Numbered from the stretch's first letter, positions 1 through 9,249 are shown. The stretch: 64,000 nucleotides of DNA from Pelosinus sp. IPA-1 (GCF_030269905.1 NZ_BSVC01000007.1:186001-250000); one strand, 5' to 3'. Made by a program: numbers and translations. Notes: generated by a model from the letters alone, not told the origin.

Positions 1-186
1 AAAATTAGGTTTTGCACTGTTTCGTCCAATGGCATAAGGAACAATAAATTAAAATTAAAACTGTAGCTTACAACAAATATAGTTTATCTTAGTACTATTG
101 AATATTCAAGTTATAATAAGGATATGCTTTTTACAAGATTGCATATACGTTATAAAAATAGAAGGTTTTTGAGGAGGAAATAGAAT

Positions 187-618
187 TTGCTAATTCCATG
201 GGAAATGTTACGTGAAGATAAAGAGGAATCCAATAATCTTTTAGAAAAATTACTCGAAATTGCGGCTGCTGATCCACTTCTATTCGGTGAAGTTGTACGA
301 GGAATATTACATGACGATCCTTTCATTCAGGTGCAGGCTGCAACGATGGTTGAAAAAGTAACTTGTGTTCGCCCCTTATTTTTGACATTATATAAAAGAT
401 TAATGATAAATGAGTTTTCTGCTATTGAGCAGCCCCAAGTACGAAGAGTGGTTGCTTTATTATATGGACGTGTATTATGGGATGAGTGGGAAATGAAGCA
501 AGTGGTTACCTTACTGAAGGATTGGATTGAAAATGACAAAGATAAAGAGGTTCGCGAAAATTCTATAAATTCTCTTCAGACACTAGATATGCAAAATGAA
601 CGTAGGCAGGCTTTTTAA
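187..618 (+). CDS. HEAT-repeat-like hypothetical protein
   Basis: I do not recognise a named family. The 143-residue product is soluble, acidic and predicted almost entirely helical; segments such as DPFIQVQAATMVEKV and DKEVRENSINSLQTL look like HEAT-type helix pairs, so a protein-binding scaffold is plausible. A strong AGGAGG site about nine bases upstream supports the TTG start at 187; the first in-frame ATG would lose conserved-looking N-terminal sequence. It is followed at once by a hairpin shared with the convergent gene on the other strand, so it seems to be the last or only gene of its transcript. Function unknown; coding status is good because of the ribosome site and clean frame. Confidence 0.7.
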   Translation: MLIPWEMLREDKEESNNLLEKLLEIAAADPLLFGEVVRGILHDDPFIQVQAATMVEKVTCVRPLFLTLYKRLMINEFSAIEQPQVRRVVALLYGRVLWDEWEMKQVVTLLKDWIENDKDKEVRENSINSLQTLDMQNERRQAF

Positions 619-624
619 AAAAAT

Positions 625-655
625 ATAAGGATACCTTCTTTTTAGGTATCCTTAT
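625..655. terminator. bidirectional intrinsic terminator
   Basis: An 11-bp perfect stem (ATAAGGATACC / GGTATCCTTAT) with a T-rich loop lies between two convergent genes. Runs of A before it and T-rich sequence after it could let it stop transcription from both sides. Confidence 0.75.
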
Positions 656-686
656 CAAATATTATTTGTAAATTCAAGCCTTTGGC

Positions 687-1082
687 TTACTTGATAGTCG
701 AAGCCCAATTTTCAAAAGCCTTCACAAGTTCATCTCTAGCATCACTTACTGCATTACCAGTCCATTCCTGCCCAGTATCTCCATCGTACCAAAGATCTTT
801 ATTGCTAAAGGTACCAGTGGGATAGAGCTTTTCTTGAATTGCTATTTGCATACCGTCTAGCATGCTTTGCTTAATGGTTTTACGCGACTGTCTATGTCCT
901 GCTTTTTCTGTGGGGATTATATCGAGACCTGTTTCCCCTTTAGTAATTTCAATATGGGATAAAACTTTTCCTTGCCCTTGCGCTGCTGCAATGGATTGCC
1001 TAGCAGCGGTAGTAGCTTGTTCGCGACTAATCGAATCATCAGATACAGTGATTCTAATATTGCCAATGATTAACTTATACAC
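687..1082 (-). CDS. hypothetical protein, about 131 aa
   Basis: No family recognised. The product is soluble, without signal peptide or membrane segment. It begins VYKLIIGNIRITV, has an Ala/Gln-rich helix (RQSIAAAQ) near residue 35, and a C-terminal part with aromatic and acidic residues (KDLWYDGDTGQEW). The GTG start at 1082 is chosen over an in-frame ATG eleven codons upstream because GGGAGGTG stands six bases before the GTG, whereas the upstream ATG has no site. It is divergent from the leuS leader and convergent with the HEAT-like gene, so it is transcribed alone. It may be a lineage-specific protein; nothing in the context suggests a job. Confidence 0.65.
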   Translation of the reverse strand: MYKLIIGNIRITVSDDSISREQATTAARQSIAAAQGQGKVLSHIEITKGETGLDIIPTEKAGHRQSRKTIKQSMLDGMQIAIQEKLYPTGTFSNKDLWYDGDTGQEWTGNAVSDARDELVKAFENWASTIK

Positions 1083-1165
1083 AGAATACACCTCCCAAGA
1101 AAAAATGTATTCCAATCCTTTCGAATATAGAACAATTGGTAAAAAAATAGACTGAATAGTGTTAA

Positions 1166-1194
1166 TTGACTTTCTAGATGGGGTGGGATATAAT
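1166..1194 (+). promoter_or_regulatory. sigma-70 promoter of the leuS T-box leader
   Basis: TTGACT at 1166-1171 and a perfect TATAAT at 1189-1194 are separated by 17 bases. Transcription would start near 1201, at the beginning of the T-box leader. Confidence 0.85.
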
Positions 1195-1200
1195 ATTGTG

Positions 1201-1440
1201 TAAGTCCTAAGAGGCAGAATAGTAAGCTTTTTATTTGTGGTGCAGACAGTTGGCGGATGATGCGAGCCAATCCCAAATAAGTTGAACTCACTGCGGAGGA
1301 GTAGCCATGAATTTGGTAGTGGCTAACGCTTGATTAGCGTTAACAATCATTGAGAGGATGGCAATTGCTATCAATCAGGGTGGTATCGCGGGTATGTATA
1401 ACTCGTCCCTGGCTAATTAGCCAAGGGGCGGTTTTTTATT
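1201..1440 (+). promoter_or_regulatory. T-box leader (tRNA-Leu sensing) upstream of leuS
   Basis: The leader carries the T-box motif AGGGTGGTATCGCG at 1377-1390, followed by a terminator hairpin (1406-1437, CCCTGGCTAA / TTAGCCAAGGG and a T run). A leucine codon CTC at 1287-1289, in the sequence GAACTCA on the 3-prime side of Stem I, is a plausible specifier. Known behaviour of the class: uncharged tRNA pairs with specifier and T-box, stabilises the antiterminator and permits leuS transcription. The specifier choice is inference. Confidence 0.92.
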
Positions 1441-1466
1441 TTTTTATAAATAGGAGGCTTTTTTGA

Positions 1467-3947
1467 ATGAATGAAAGATATGTTCCTAAAGAAATTGAAT
1501 CCAAATGGCAAAAGCACTGGGCTGAGCATAATACTTTTAAGACAGAGCTAAATCGTCAGCGCCCGGAATATTACGTTCTGGAAATGTTCCCTTATCCATC
1601 GGGCAATTTACATATGGGTCATGTTCGCAATTATTCCATAGGTGATGTAATTGCTAGATTTAAAAGCATGCAAGGTTATAATGTTCTTCATCCAATGGGA
1701 TGGGATTCCTTTGGTATGCCTGCAGAAAATGCAGCAATTAAACATGGTGTTCATCCAGCAGAATGGACTTGGGAAAATATAGCAAATATGCGCCGTCAAC
1801 AACAAGAATTAGGGCTATCCTACGACTGGGATAGAGAGGTCGCTACATGTCACCCTGACTATTATCGTTGGACGCAATGGTTATTCTTGTTATTCGTGGA
1901 ACGTGGACTTGCTTATAAGAAAAAAGCCGCGGTAAATTGGTGTAATGACTGTAATACGGTACTAGCAAATGAACAGGTAATTGATGGCTGCTGTTGGCGC
2001 TGTGATTCCGTCGTGGTGAAAAAAGAATTAGAACAGTGGTTCTTCAAAATAACAGAATATGCAGATCGACTCTTAAGTGATCTTAGCGAATTAAAAGGCT
2101 GGCCTGAGCGAGTCAAAACTATGCAAGAAAATTGGATTGGTCGCAGTGAAGGGGCCGAGTTTACCTTTGCCGTAGCTGACTTTGAAGAAGAAATCGCTGT
2201 CTATACAACTAGGCATGATACCGTTTTTGGGGTAAGTTATGTGGTATTAGCCCCTGAACATAAACTGGTTGAGAAACTTATTGCTGGTAAAGAAAATGAA
2301 CAGGCTGTTCGCCAATTTGTAGAAAAAGTAAGAAATATGAGCGAAATTAGTCGTACTTCTAGTGAATTTGAGAAGGAAGGCATGTTTACTGGGGCGTATG
2401 CAGTCAATCCTTTTACTGGTGAAAAAGTGCCAATTTGGGTAGCTAATTATGTATTAGTGGAATATGGTACGGGAGCAGTAATGGGGGTTCCAGCACATGA
2501 CGAACGAGATTGGCAATTCGCTAATAAATATAAATTAACAAAAAAATTAGTAATACAGCCTGAAGGACAAGAGCTAACGATTGAATCTATGACAGGTGCC
2601 TATGATGGCGATGGTGTTATCGTAAATTCCGGACAATTTACAGGTATGAAGAGTGAAGCTGGGAAGGTTGCAATTGCAAAATGGTTGGAAGAACAAGGTT
2701 ATGGCAAACGGCGTGTAAATTATCGCTTACGTGACTGGTTAGTTTCGCGTCAGAGGTATTGGGGCGCACCAATTCCCCTTATTAATTGTCCTAGCTGTGG
2801 TAGTGTACCTGTGCCTAAAGATCAGCTACCTGTATTATTACCGGAAAATGTTAATTTCAGTGCAGGTTCTGTTTCGCCTCTAGCTAAAGTGGAAGAATTT
2901 GTAAATTGCACATGCCCTGAATGTGGCGGTGCTGCTAAACGTGAGACAGATACTATGGACACTTTTATTTGTTCTTCTTGGTATTATATGCGTTACACAG
3001 ATCCGAAGAATATGTTAGCACCTTTTGATTCTACAAAAGCAGACTATTGGGCACCTGTAGATCAATATATTGGTGGCATTGAACATGCTATATTGCATCT
3101 CTTGTATTCAAGATTTTTTACTAAAGTATTAAAAGATGCTGGTTTAATAAATGTGAATGAGCCTTTCAAAAACTTGCTAACACAGGGTATGGTTATTAAA
3201 GATGGTTCTAAAATGTCTAAGTCAAAAGGCAATGTAGTATCTCCTGAGGAAATTATTGCAAAATATGGCGCGGATACAGCCCGATTATTTATTCTATTTG
3301 CGGCACCACCTGAGCGTGATTTAGAATGGAATGACCAAGCAGTAGAAGGTTCTTATCGTTTCTTAGGACGCTTATGGCGTATTATTGATCATTATGCTTC
3401 TTTCATGGCAGGGGAAGAAACTGAGTATGATAGTAGTACTCTTACTAAGGATGAACGTAATCTTAGACGTGTATTGCATGGGACAATTAAAAAGGTAACG
3501 GAAGACATTGGCGATCGTTTTAATTTTAATACAGCTATCAGCTCTATCATGGAATTAGTAAATGCCATGTATACTATTAAAGATCAGAATGTATCTCTAA
3601 ATCCTGGATTAGTGAGGGAAACTGTTTCAAGCTTATTATGCTTATTAGCTCCTTTTGCACCTCATATTACAGAAGAATTGTGGAGTGAAACGATTGGTCA
3701 AGGTAGTGTTCACAAACAGTTGTGGCCTGTTTTTGATGAAAAAGCAATTGAACTTGAAGAAGTAGAAATTGTTGTACAGATGAATGGCAAGGTAAAAGAG
3801 AAGATTGTTGTTTCTGCTACTTTAAATGCCAATGAATTGGAAGAGAAGGTTCTAGGGGAGGAAAAAGTACAAGCTTTGCTGTCAGGTAAAGAAGTGATAA
3901 AAGTAATTGCCGTACCAGGAAAGTTAGTTAATATTGTAGCACGTTAA
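1467..3947 (+). CDS. leuS: leucyl-tRNA synthetase
   Basis: Cytoplasmic class I aminoacyl-tRNA synthetase that charges tRNA-Leu. The 826-residue length is normal for bacterial LeuRS. The HIGH signature is present as HMGH near residues 49-52, with PYPSGN before it, and KMSKSKGN lies near residue 582. Zinc-type Cys pairs (CPSCGS, CPECGG) occur near residues 445-490, an editing (CP1) domain lies between, and the C-terminal anticodon-binding and tail domains follow. The ATG is preceded by AGGAGG. The T-box leader and its terminator immediately upstream make expression respond to leucine charging, and a strong terminator follows. Nothing unusual. Confidence 0.98.
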   Translation: MNERYVPKEIESKWQKHWAEHNTFKTELNRQRPEYYVLEMFPYPSGNLHMGHVRNYSIGDVIARFKSMQGYNVLHPMGWDSFGMPAENAAIKHGVHPAEWTWENIANMRRQQQELGLSYDWDREVATCHPDYYRWTQWLFLLFVERGLAYKKKAAVNWCNDCNTVLANEQVIDGCCWRCDSVVVKKELEQWFFKITEYADRLLSDLSELKGWPERVKTMQENWIGRSEGAEFTFAVADFEEEIAVYTTRHDTVFGVSYVVLAPEHKLVEKLIAGKENEQAVRQFVEKVRNMSEISRTSSEFEKEGMFTGAYAVNPFTGEKVPIWVANYVLVEYGTGAVMGVPAHDERDWQFANKYKLTKKLVIQPEGQELTIESMTGAYDGDGVIVNSGQFTGMKSEAGKVAIAKWLEEQGYGKRRVNYRLRDWLVSRQRYWGAPIPLINCPSCGSVPVPKDQLPVLLPENVNFSAGSVSPLAKVEEFVNCTCPECGGAAKRETDTMDTFICSSWYYMRYTDPKNMLAPFDSTKADYWAPVDQYIGGIEHAILHLLYSRFFTKVLKDAGLINVNEPFKNLLTQGMVIKDGSKMSKSKGNVVSPEEIIAKYGADTARLFILFAAPPERDLEWNDQAVEGSYRFLGRLWRIIDHYASFMAGEETEYDSSTLTKDERNLRRVLHGTIKKVTEDIGDRFNFNTAISSIMELVNAMYTIKDQNVSLNPGLVRETVSSLLCLLAPFAPHITEELWSETIGQGSVHKQLWPVFDEKAIELEEVEIVVQMNGKVKEKIVVSATLNANELEEKVLGEEKVQALLSGKEVIKVIAVPGKLVNIVAR

Positions 3948-3965
3948 AAGTATAATTAAGAAAGT

Positions 3966-3997
3966 AAAACCCGATCTAATTTATTAGATCGGGTTTT
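3966..3997 (+). terminator. leuS intrinsic terminator
   Basis: The stem AAAACCCGATCTAAT / ATTAGATCGGGTTTT with a two-base loop stands 19 bases after the leuS stop and ends in a T run. Confidence 0.9.
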
Positions 3998-4063
3998 ACT
4001 ATTACAAATCAATCCCTCAAATAATACAGTATGACTAAATTCGAGAAAGTTTTCTGAAAATTA

Positions 4064-4126
4064 TTGCCAAGGATAGAATGGACATGTATAATAATACTAA
4101 TAAGATAATATCAAAAGGATAATATC
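4064..4126 (+). promoter_or_regulatory. promoter and candidate NrtR operator pair
   Basis: TTGCCA (4064-4069) and TATAAT (4087-4092) are spaced by 17 bases. Just downstream of the expected start are two identical near-palindromes GATAATATC at 4104-4112 and 4118-4126, repeating at 14 bp within longer identical flanks. The position suits a repressor, and the first gene encodes an NrtR-type regulator, so autoregulation is a reasonable inference. Confidence 0.6.
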
Positions 4127-4193
4127 AAAAAGATCCTAAATAAAAACCGCCAATTACTCTTTATATTTTGATGATTAGCGGGAGGTAAAAAAT

Positions 4194-5132
4194 ATGATTG
4201 ATGCTAAAAATGGTTTTTTTAGAGATTGTGATAAAAGTGCCTATATACAATCATCTAATACAGTTGATATGGTTATCTTTAGTGCGATTGATGGTGAAGA
4301 TAAGGATCCTAGACGTCTCCCTGACAAGGTTCTGCAAATATTATTAGTAAAGAAGAAAAAAGATCCCTTATCGACGAAAGAAAGTGAATCTCAGCAAGGT
4401 AAATGGGCGCTGCCAGGTGGGTTTGTAAATTACGAAGAAAGTATTGACGAAGCTGCCGTAAGGGAGTTAAAGGCGGAGACCAATCTAGAAAATGTGTATA
4501 TGGAACAACTGTATACCTGGGGACGGGTCTACCCTGATCTTCGACGTAGAGTAATCAGTACATCTTATATGGCTTTAGTAGATAGAGAAAAGTTTATTGT
4601 AAAATCCGGTGAAGACGCAGAGGATGTAAGATGGTTCAATGTTAGTAGTAAGGTAATCGGAAAAATAAAAAGTCCAACAGCAAATGGTTACATTCTTGAA
4701 AAGACATTTGAGATTATAGTTGAAAATGAGGAAATTACGATAAAAGACCATGTTATGGTCAAAACAATAGTAGAAGGTCATATTTCTAAAACGGAAAACA
4801 CCTATATTGAGAATAAGAATGGCTTGGCCTTTGACCATGCGAAAGTTATTCAATATGCTCTTGATAGAATGAAAAATAAAGTAATGTATACAGATATCGC
4901 CTTTAGTTTGATGCCAGAATTATTTACGCTTACTGAATTACAAAAAGTATATGAAGTATTATATAGCCGAGAATTGGCAGATGCTTATTTTAGAAAAAAA
5001 GTAAAGCGAATGCTGACAAAAACCACTCTGTTATCTGAGGGGAAACGTTTTAGGCCTTCAAAACTTTATCGTTTTAATCCTAAATGGACGGAAAAGGACG
5101 ATGAGGAATTTTGTGTAAAAAATGATGAATAA
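4194..5132 (+). CDS. nrtR: NrtR-family Nudix-related transcriptional regulator
   Basis: The N-terminal half is a Nudix fold and the C-terminal third (roughly residues 215-300) looks like the winged-helix domain typical of NrtR, with YTDIAFSLMPELFTLTELQKVYE and RFRPSKLY. The Nudix box near residues 75-95 is degenerate: the canonical REUxEExGU reads RELKAETNL, so a metal-binding Glu is Ala and the Gly is Asn. NrtR proteins are known to have lost hydrolase activity and to bind ADP-ribose or related NAD metabolites while repressing NAD-biosynthesis genes. The next gene, a nicotinate phosphoribosyltransferase, fits that regulon. The tandem GATAATATC repeats upstream are its likely operator. A good GGAGG site precedes the ATG. 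Confidence 0.85.
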   Translation: MIDAKNGFFRDCDKSAYIQSSNTVDMVIFSAIDGEDKDPRRLPDKVLQILLVKKKKDPLSTKESESQQGKWALPGGFVNYEESIDEAAVRELKAETNLENVYMEQLYTWGRVYPDLRRRVISTSYMALVDREKFIVKSGEDAEDVRWFNVSSKVIGKIKSPTANGYILEKTFEIIVENEEITIKDHVMVKTIVEGHISKTENTYIENKNGLAFDHAKVIQYALDRMKNKVMYTDIAFSLMPELFTLTELQKVYEVLYSRELADAYFRKKVKRMLTKTTLLSEGKRFRPSKLYRFNPKWTEKDDEEFCVKNDE

Positions 5133-5209
5133 GTAACGTATGGAAAAATATTCATAGAAGTTATTGGAAATACAGAGTCTGGATTTTTAAAGGTGAAAGG
5201 AGCAGGAAA

Positions 5210-6550
5210 ATGGCTATATTTAATGGAGAAAGATTAGCAGCAGAAATTTTTAAAATTGAGGCAGATAAAATACGACGAGGTTGGTATTCTGATAAATATT
5301 TTAGTAACAATGTAATATTGCTTGAAGCGTTGGCAAAGGAAGGATATCATTTTGCTGGTAATAGTGATATTAAAGAAATAGATTGTTCCACCGTACCGGT
5401 TGGCGATGTGGAAGTGGAGATGCAATTTTTTACACGGAGAAGACCTTGTAGTTTGGTGGCAGGAGTAGATGAGGCTCTTGCGATTATAAAAATGTGTACG
5501 GGGTACTTTAATGATGACGGGCAATTCATAAATACTTATAGCCAACTAGAGGTGGAGGCTGTACAAGATGGTACGTTTGTCTATTATGATGGTGATCCTT
5601 TAAGTGTTCAACCTGTTCTGAGGATTCGCGGTCGCTATCGAGATTTTGCAAAACTAGAAACAGTGATACTTGGAGTTATTGCTGAACCCACTCGTATTGC
5701 GACGAATGTATATAACACTCTAGTTGCTAGTCGTGCGAAAGATATTTTGTTTTTTCCTGCACGTTTTGCCCACTATAAGATGCAAGCCTTGCATGGGTAT
5801 GCATATTCTATAGCAATTCAGGCTTATAATCAAAAATACAGTAAAAAGAATTGCCGTTTTGTCAGTACCGATGAACAGGGTACCTGGTGGGGGGGCGAGG
5901 GCGGAGGCACTATCGCTCATGCGACAATTTGCTGTTTCATGGGAGACACTGTAGAGACCATGATGCAATACTCTAGGATTTTCCCAAAAGAAGTTTCTAG
6001 ACTAGTGCTAGTTGATTTTCATAATGACTGTGTTGGTGAAACGAAAGCTGTAATGGCAGCTATGTTTGTAAAATATCTTGCTTACTTTAAAGCGGGACAG
6101 CTAGAAGAAGCGGAAAAATATAAACTATATGGAGTACGCCCTGATACTTCTAAAAATATGCGGGATAAGTCTATTGTACCCACAGGAAATAAGCAACAAG
6201 ATATGGGGGTATCACCAAGGCTCGTGTGGAACTTGCGAGAGGCAATTGATACAGTGTATACTGAATGGGATCTGACACCAGAAGAAATAGTGATTGCTAA
6301 AGAATGGTGTGAACAAATCAAAATTTGTGTTACCGGAGGGTTCAACGCCAAGAAAATTCGTGAATTTGAAGAGATGGATGTGCCTGTAGATATTTATGGA
6401 GTTGGCTCATCTTTGCTGGAGAATTCTGATGAAACCAATAATGATTTCACGGCAGATATTGTTCGTATAAAAGTAAATGGTGAGTGGCGTAATCTTTCTA
6501 AGATTGGCCGGTCTGTGTGTGAAAATCCTAATTTGGAGCGGATTGAATAA
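5210..6550 (+). CDS. pncB: nicotinate phosphoribosyltransferase
   Basis: The 446-residue product matches the NAPRTase family, which makes nicotinate mononucleotide from nicotinate and PRPP in NAD salvage (Preiss-Handler route). Visible family traits are the N-terminal YSDKYF substrate segment near residue 28, the glycine-rich GGEGGGTIAH stretch near residue 226, RLVLVDFHND, and KICVTGGFNAKKIREFE with the phosphate-binding YGVGSSLL near the C-terminus. It stands about 77 bases downstream of the NrtR-type gene with its own AAAGGAG site, probably in the same transcript, and is likely repressed by that regulator when NAD is ample. Confidence 0.9.
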   Translation: MAIFNGERLAAEIFKIEADKIRRGWYSDKYFSNNVILLEALAKEGYHFAGNSDIKEIDCSTVPVGDVEVEMQFFTRRRPCSLVAGVDEALAIIKMCTGYFNDDGQFINTYSQLEVEAVQDGTFVYYDGDPLSVQPVLRIRGRYRDFAKLETVILGVIAEPTRIATNVYNTLVASRAKDILFFPARFAHYKMQALHGYAYSIAIQAYNQKYSKKNCRFVSTDEQGTWWGGEGGGTIAHATICCFMGDTVETMMQYSRIFPKEVSRLVLVDFHNDCVGETKAVMAAMFVKYLAYFKAGQLEEAEKYKLYGVRPDTSKNMRDKSIVPTGNKQQDMGVSPRLVWNLREAIDTVYTEWDLTPEEIVIAKEWCEQIKICVTGGFNAKKIREFEEMDVPVDIYGVGSSLLENSDETNNDFTADIVRIKVNGEWRNLSKIGRSVCENPNLERIE

Positions 6551-6652
6551 ATAAAAAATTTACTGAAAATAACTGAACTTTTTGTTGTAAATAAAAGGAA
6601 AACACTTTATTTTGTCGAAGGTGTTAGTACAAGTTACAACAGGAGGGATATC

Positions 6653-7246
6653 GTGCTTGAGCAAAGGAATAAATTATTATTTATTGTGATGCTGGCGGTA
6701 TTAATTGTAGCAGGTAGTTTTTATAGTTTTTGGCAGAAGAGTTCAATATCAGCGTCGACATCTTCTAGTGAAGCCCTAGCTAAAAGTGCTCCTATTAGCG
6801 AAGAAAAAAACAGTGAAATTTTTGTGTATATAAGTGGAGCAGTTCATAACCCAGGTGTATTTAAAGCCTCACAGAATGCAAGAGTTTTTGATATCGTTGC
6901 TATGGCTGGTGGTCTTACCTCTGATGCCGATGTAACAAAAATTAACATGGCACAGAGTGTAAAAGATGGTGCGCATCTTCATGTAGTGGAGAGGGCAATA
7001 GTCCAAGGTAACAACGTAGCTGCTGGCTTAAACAAGAGTAAGGTGGGTGGCAGCAATACCGTTAATATTAATACTGCAGAAAAAAACGAATTGGATGCAT
7101 TGCCTGGGGTAGGGCCAGCATTAGCAGAGCGTATTATAGAATATCGTCAGACCAATGGTAGTTTTAAAGATATTGACGAATTAAAGAAGGTCCCAGGAAT
7201 TGGGTCAAGCAAATTTGAGAAAATGAAAGAGAAAATAAGTATCTGA
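6653..7246 (+). CDS. comEA: ComEA-type competence DNA-binding protein
   Basis: Membrane-anchored DNA receptor for transformation. The 197-residue product has one N-terminal membrane segment (about residues 8-26), an SLBB domain (about 52-110, VYISGAVHNPGVF), a linker, and tandem helix-hairpin-helix motifs at the C-terminus (about 135-195: NINTAEKNELDALPGVGPALA and GSFKDIDELKKVPGIG). This order is that of Gram-positive ComEA. The start is GTG at 6653, preceded by AGGAGGG. It is a single gene with a terminator; the channel gene comEC lies 11 kb away rather than adjacent as in Bacillus. In diderm Negativicutes the protein would act in the periplasm. Confidence 0.92.
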   Translation: MLEQRNKLLFIVMLAVLIVAGSFYSFWQKSSISASTSSSEALAKSAPISEEKNSEIFVYISGAVHNPGVFKASQNARVFDIVAMAGGLTSDADVTKINMAQSVKDGAHLHVVERAIVQGNNVAAGLNKSKVGGSNTVNINTAEKNELDALPGVGPALAERIIEYRQTNGSFKDIDELKKVPGIGSSKFEKMKEKISI

Positions 7247-7265
7247 TTTTCCTATTAAAGACTAT

Positions 7266-7304
7266 GCCCTATTGTTCAAGATAAGGAACGATAGGGCATT
7301 TATT
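7266..7304 (+). terminator. comEA terminator
   Basis: A 12-bp stem GCCCTATTGTTC / GAACGATAGGGC (one mismatch) is followed by ATTTATTT, 19 bases after the stop codon. Confidence 0.75.
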
Positions 7305-7354
7305 TATAGTTCAAAAGTCAGACACTATTAATTCTGCAGTATAGGAGTGTAAAT

Positions 7355-8284
7355 ATGGAAAAACAAAATCTCACTAAAACTTATCTCATTCTCTTATTAG
7401 TGCCTTTATTTTGGGGCGGTGCATTTGGGACAACGAAACATATTTTATCGGAATTATCTCCCTTAACGACATCAGCCCTGCGATTTATCATTGCCGGATT
7501 ACTTATGCTCATTTGGAGCAGTTGGCGTAAAGAGTTGACTTGGCTGCCGATTAAACAAAACTTTTTTTATCTATTAGCTTTAGGTGCAACAGGTGTTTTT
7601 TCCTATAACTATTTTTTTGCCACAGGCTTACAGTATACCTCAGCGGTAACGGCAGCCCTGATTATTGTCATTAATCCAGTTTTTACAACATGTATTGCTA
7701 GCTTCTTTATGGGGGAGGCGTGGAACTGGCGTACATTGCTGGGAGTAATCATATCCTTACTAGGTGTTTCCTTAGTTGTTAGTAAAGGAGACTTAAGTGT
7801 ATTGACTCAGATGTCTATTGGTCGTGGCGAAATTTATTTATTTGGTTCCGTTGCAAGTTGGGTTATTTATACCCTGCTTGTTAAAAAAGTCAGCCGCACC
7901 ATCGGAACAACTGTAGTCACTGCTGTATCAACAATGATGGGGGCAGTGATGTTGCTGGTCCTTTCGATAATAAAAGAAGATCAATGGAGCAAAGTCTTAA
8001 ACCTATCCAACCAAACGATGCTGGAAATAATATATCTGGCGACTTGCGCTACAGTAGTGGCCTTTTTGCTGTTTAATTGGGGGATTCAACGTATTGGCGC
8101 AACCAAGGCATCAGCTTATATTAACCTTATGCCGATAAATGCGTTGTGGATTGCCGTATTCCTATATGGAGAAAAAATTTCAGCATACCATTTGATCGGT
8201 ATGTCTCTTACTCTAATAGGTGTATATATTACAACGCAGAACAAAATACAACCTATTTCAAGAGGGGCAGGCTCAGTGACATAA
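7355..8284 (+). CDS. EamA/DMT-family transporter
   Basis: The 309-residue protein has about ten hydrophobic segments arranged as two EamA repeats (drug/metabolite transporter superfamily); the first repeat starts LILLLVPLFWGGAFGTTKH and the second near residue 160 with a similar pattern. Members export metabolites or amino acids across the inner membrane; the substrate cannot be told from sequence. It has its own upstream region and is not clearly in an operon. The ATG is preceded by AGGAGTG. No key residue looks lost. Confidence 0.88.
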   Translation: MEKQNLTKTYLILLLVPLFWGGAFGTTKHILSELSPLTTSALRFIIAGLLMLIWSSWRKELTWLPIKQNFFYLLALGATGVFSYNYFFATGLQYTSAVTAALIIVINPVFTTCIASFFMGEAWNWRTLLGVIISLLGVSLVVSKGDLSVLTQMSIGRGEIYLFGSVASWVIYTLLVKKVSRTIGTTVVTAVSTMMGAVMLLVLSIIKEDQWSKVLNLSNQTMLEIIYLATCATVVAFLLFNWGIQRIGATKASAYINLMPINALWIAVFLYGEKISAYHLIGMSLTLIGVYITTQNKIQPISRGAGSVT

Positions 8285-8370
8285 AGCAAGTGGCAATGTA
8301 TGTGGTTAAAAAAACACAATAAATCCCAGGTATTCCTTTGACTTTTTAAGCCATACTATTTATTGTAGAG

Positions 8371-8740
8371 GGTTCGTAATGGTTGAGCCAAGACTGGTGC
8401 CGGATCTTACAAGGTTCGGTATTGGTCGGCCAAAGATTATTGTCGGGTCGAAAGGTTCGGCAGTAGTCGGCGGGCAGATCGTTATATGTCTTGTAAGGCT
8501 GTACGGCAGCCCAACTGTTGTCGTGTGGTCAAAAGGGATGTATAACGGTCGAGCTAAGACTGTCATGGGTGCTGAAGATATAGGGGTCGGCCGTTGTCGA
8601 GAGATTGCGACCGGTTCGGTAGGTATCTGTGGCAGTCGAGCAAAGGTCAGTATCGGTTGTGTAATGCTTGTGGGTAGTCGAAAGATTGCGTATAGGTATG
8701 TAATGATCGGTATTGGCTGTAGCGTAGATCATTACGGGCT
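8371..8740 (+). repeat. G/T-rich degenerate tandem-repeat tract
   Basis: The plus strand is markedly rich in G and T and carries a recurring core close to GTCGAGCNAAGACTG. Core copies begin near 8382, 8425, 8447, 8466, 8528, 8548, 8586, 8596, 8635 and 8677, many about 20 or 40 bases apart. GGTTCGG and TCGGTATTGG are secondary recurring words. Open frames exist on both strands but none has a ribosome site or recognisable product. The tract ends in an intrinsic terminator, so the plus strand is probably transcribed as RNA. Confidence 0.65.
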
Positions 8741-8746
8741 CTTTTT

Positions 8747-8775
8747 AAAGCTAACGGATATTCCGTTAGCTTTTT
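8747..8775 (+). terminator. terminator ending the repeat tract
   Basis: A perfect 12-bp stem AAAGCTAACGGA / TCCGTTAGCTTT with a three-base loop is followed by T residues. It closes transcription across the G/T-rich tract. Confidence 0.85.
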
Positions 8776-8955
8776 ATTATGCGTTGTATCTATGGTAGTA
8801 TGAACTTTAACTAAAGATTTTTAATTGAAAAATAGTGAGTGGAAAATAGTTGAATATATTTAACAAAGAACGGAGAAAATGCAGATATAAAGTAAAATAA
8901 ACATTGTTTAAGCTTTCAACTCAAATTGTTAGTAATTAAGAAGGAGGATTATAAT

Positions 8956-9249
8956 ATGAATCACAAGAATAGTGAGGAAAGTATATTGGATTGTAGCACC
9001 GTAGGTAAAGGCTTTGCACGTACAGAAAATAATCATATCGCTTCTGAGAGTTGCGGTTTGTCAACTAGGGGATTTGCAAATACTGACTTTGGTAAACAGG
9101 ATGAAATCACTCAAGAAGATAATAGTAAATTGGATTGCAGTACGGCAGGTATGGGATTTGCTCGTACTGACAGATGTAAAATAGCTCCAGAAAATTGCGC
9201 TTTTCCAACGAAAGGATTTGCGACCACCGATTTTGGCAAGAAAGAATAA
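8956..9249 (+). CDS. small repeat protein with four GFAxT motifs
   Basis: No family recognised. The ATG at 8956 is set by AAGGAGG nine bases upstream, giving 97 residues. The protein is two tandem units of about 37 residues, each of the form DCSTxGxGFART...IAxExCxxxTxGFAxTDFGK. Each unit therefore holds two related GFA(R/N/T)T motifs and two cysteines at matching positions (a fifth, unpaired Cys is in the second unit). It is hydrophilic, with no signal peptide or membrane segment. It lies between the G/T-rich tract and a peroxiredoxin. A metal- or thiol-linked role, or a peptide precursor, are possibilities only; no modification enzyme is next to it. Confidence 0.75.
   Translation: MNHKNSEESILDCSTVGKGFARTENNHIASESCGLSTRGFANTDFGKQDEITQEDNSKLDCSTAGMGFARTDRCKIAPENCAFPTKGFATTDFGKKE

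Noticed and set aside
8413-8740. CRISPR array reading of the G/T-rich tract
   Set aside because: Repeats are not near-identical, unit length varies, and there are no spacers of even size or cas genes.
8379-8798. 139-codon frame (and two minus-strand frames) through the G/T-rich tract
   Set aside because: No ribosome site, Gly/Val-rich composition follows from the G/T bias, and the frame runs through the terminator at 8747-8775.
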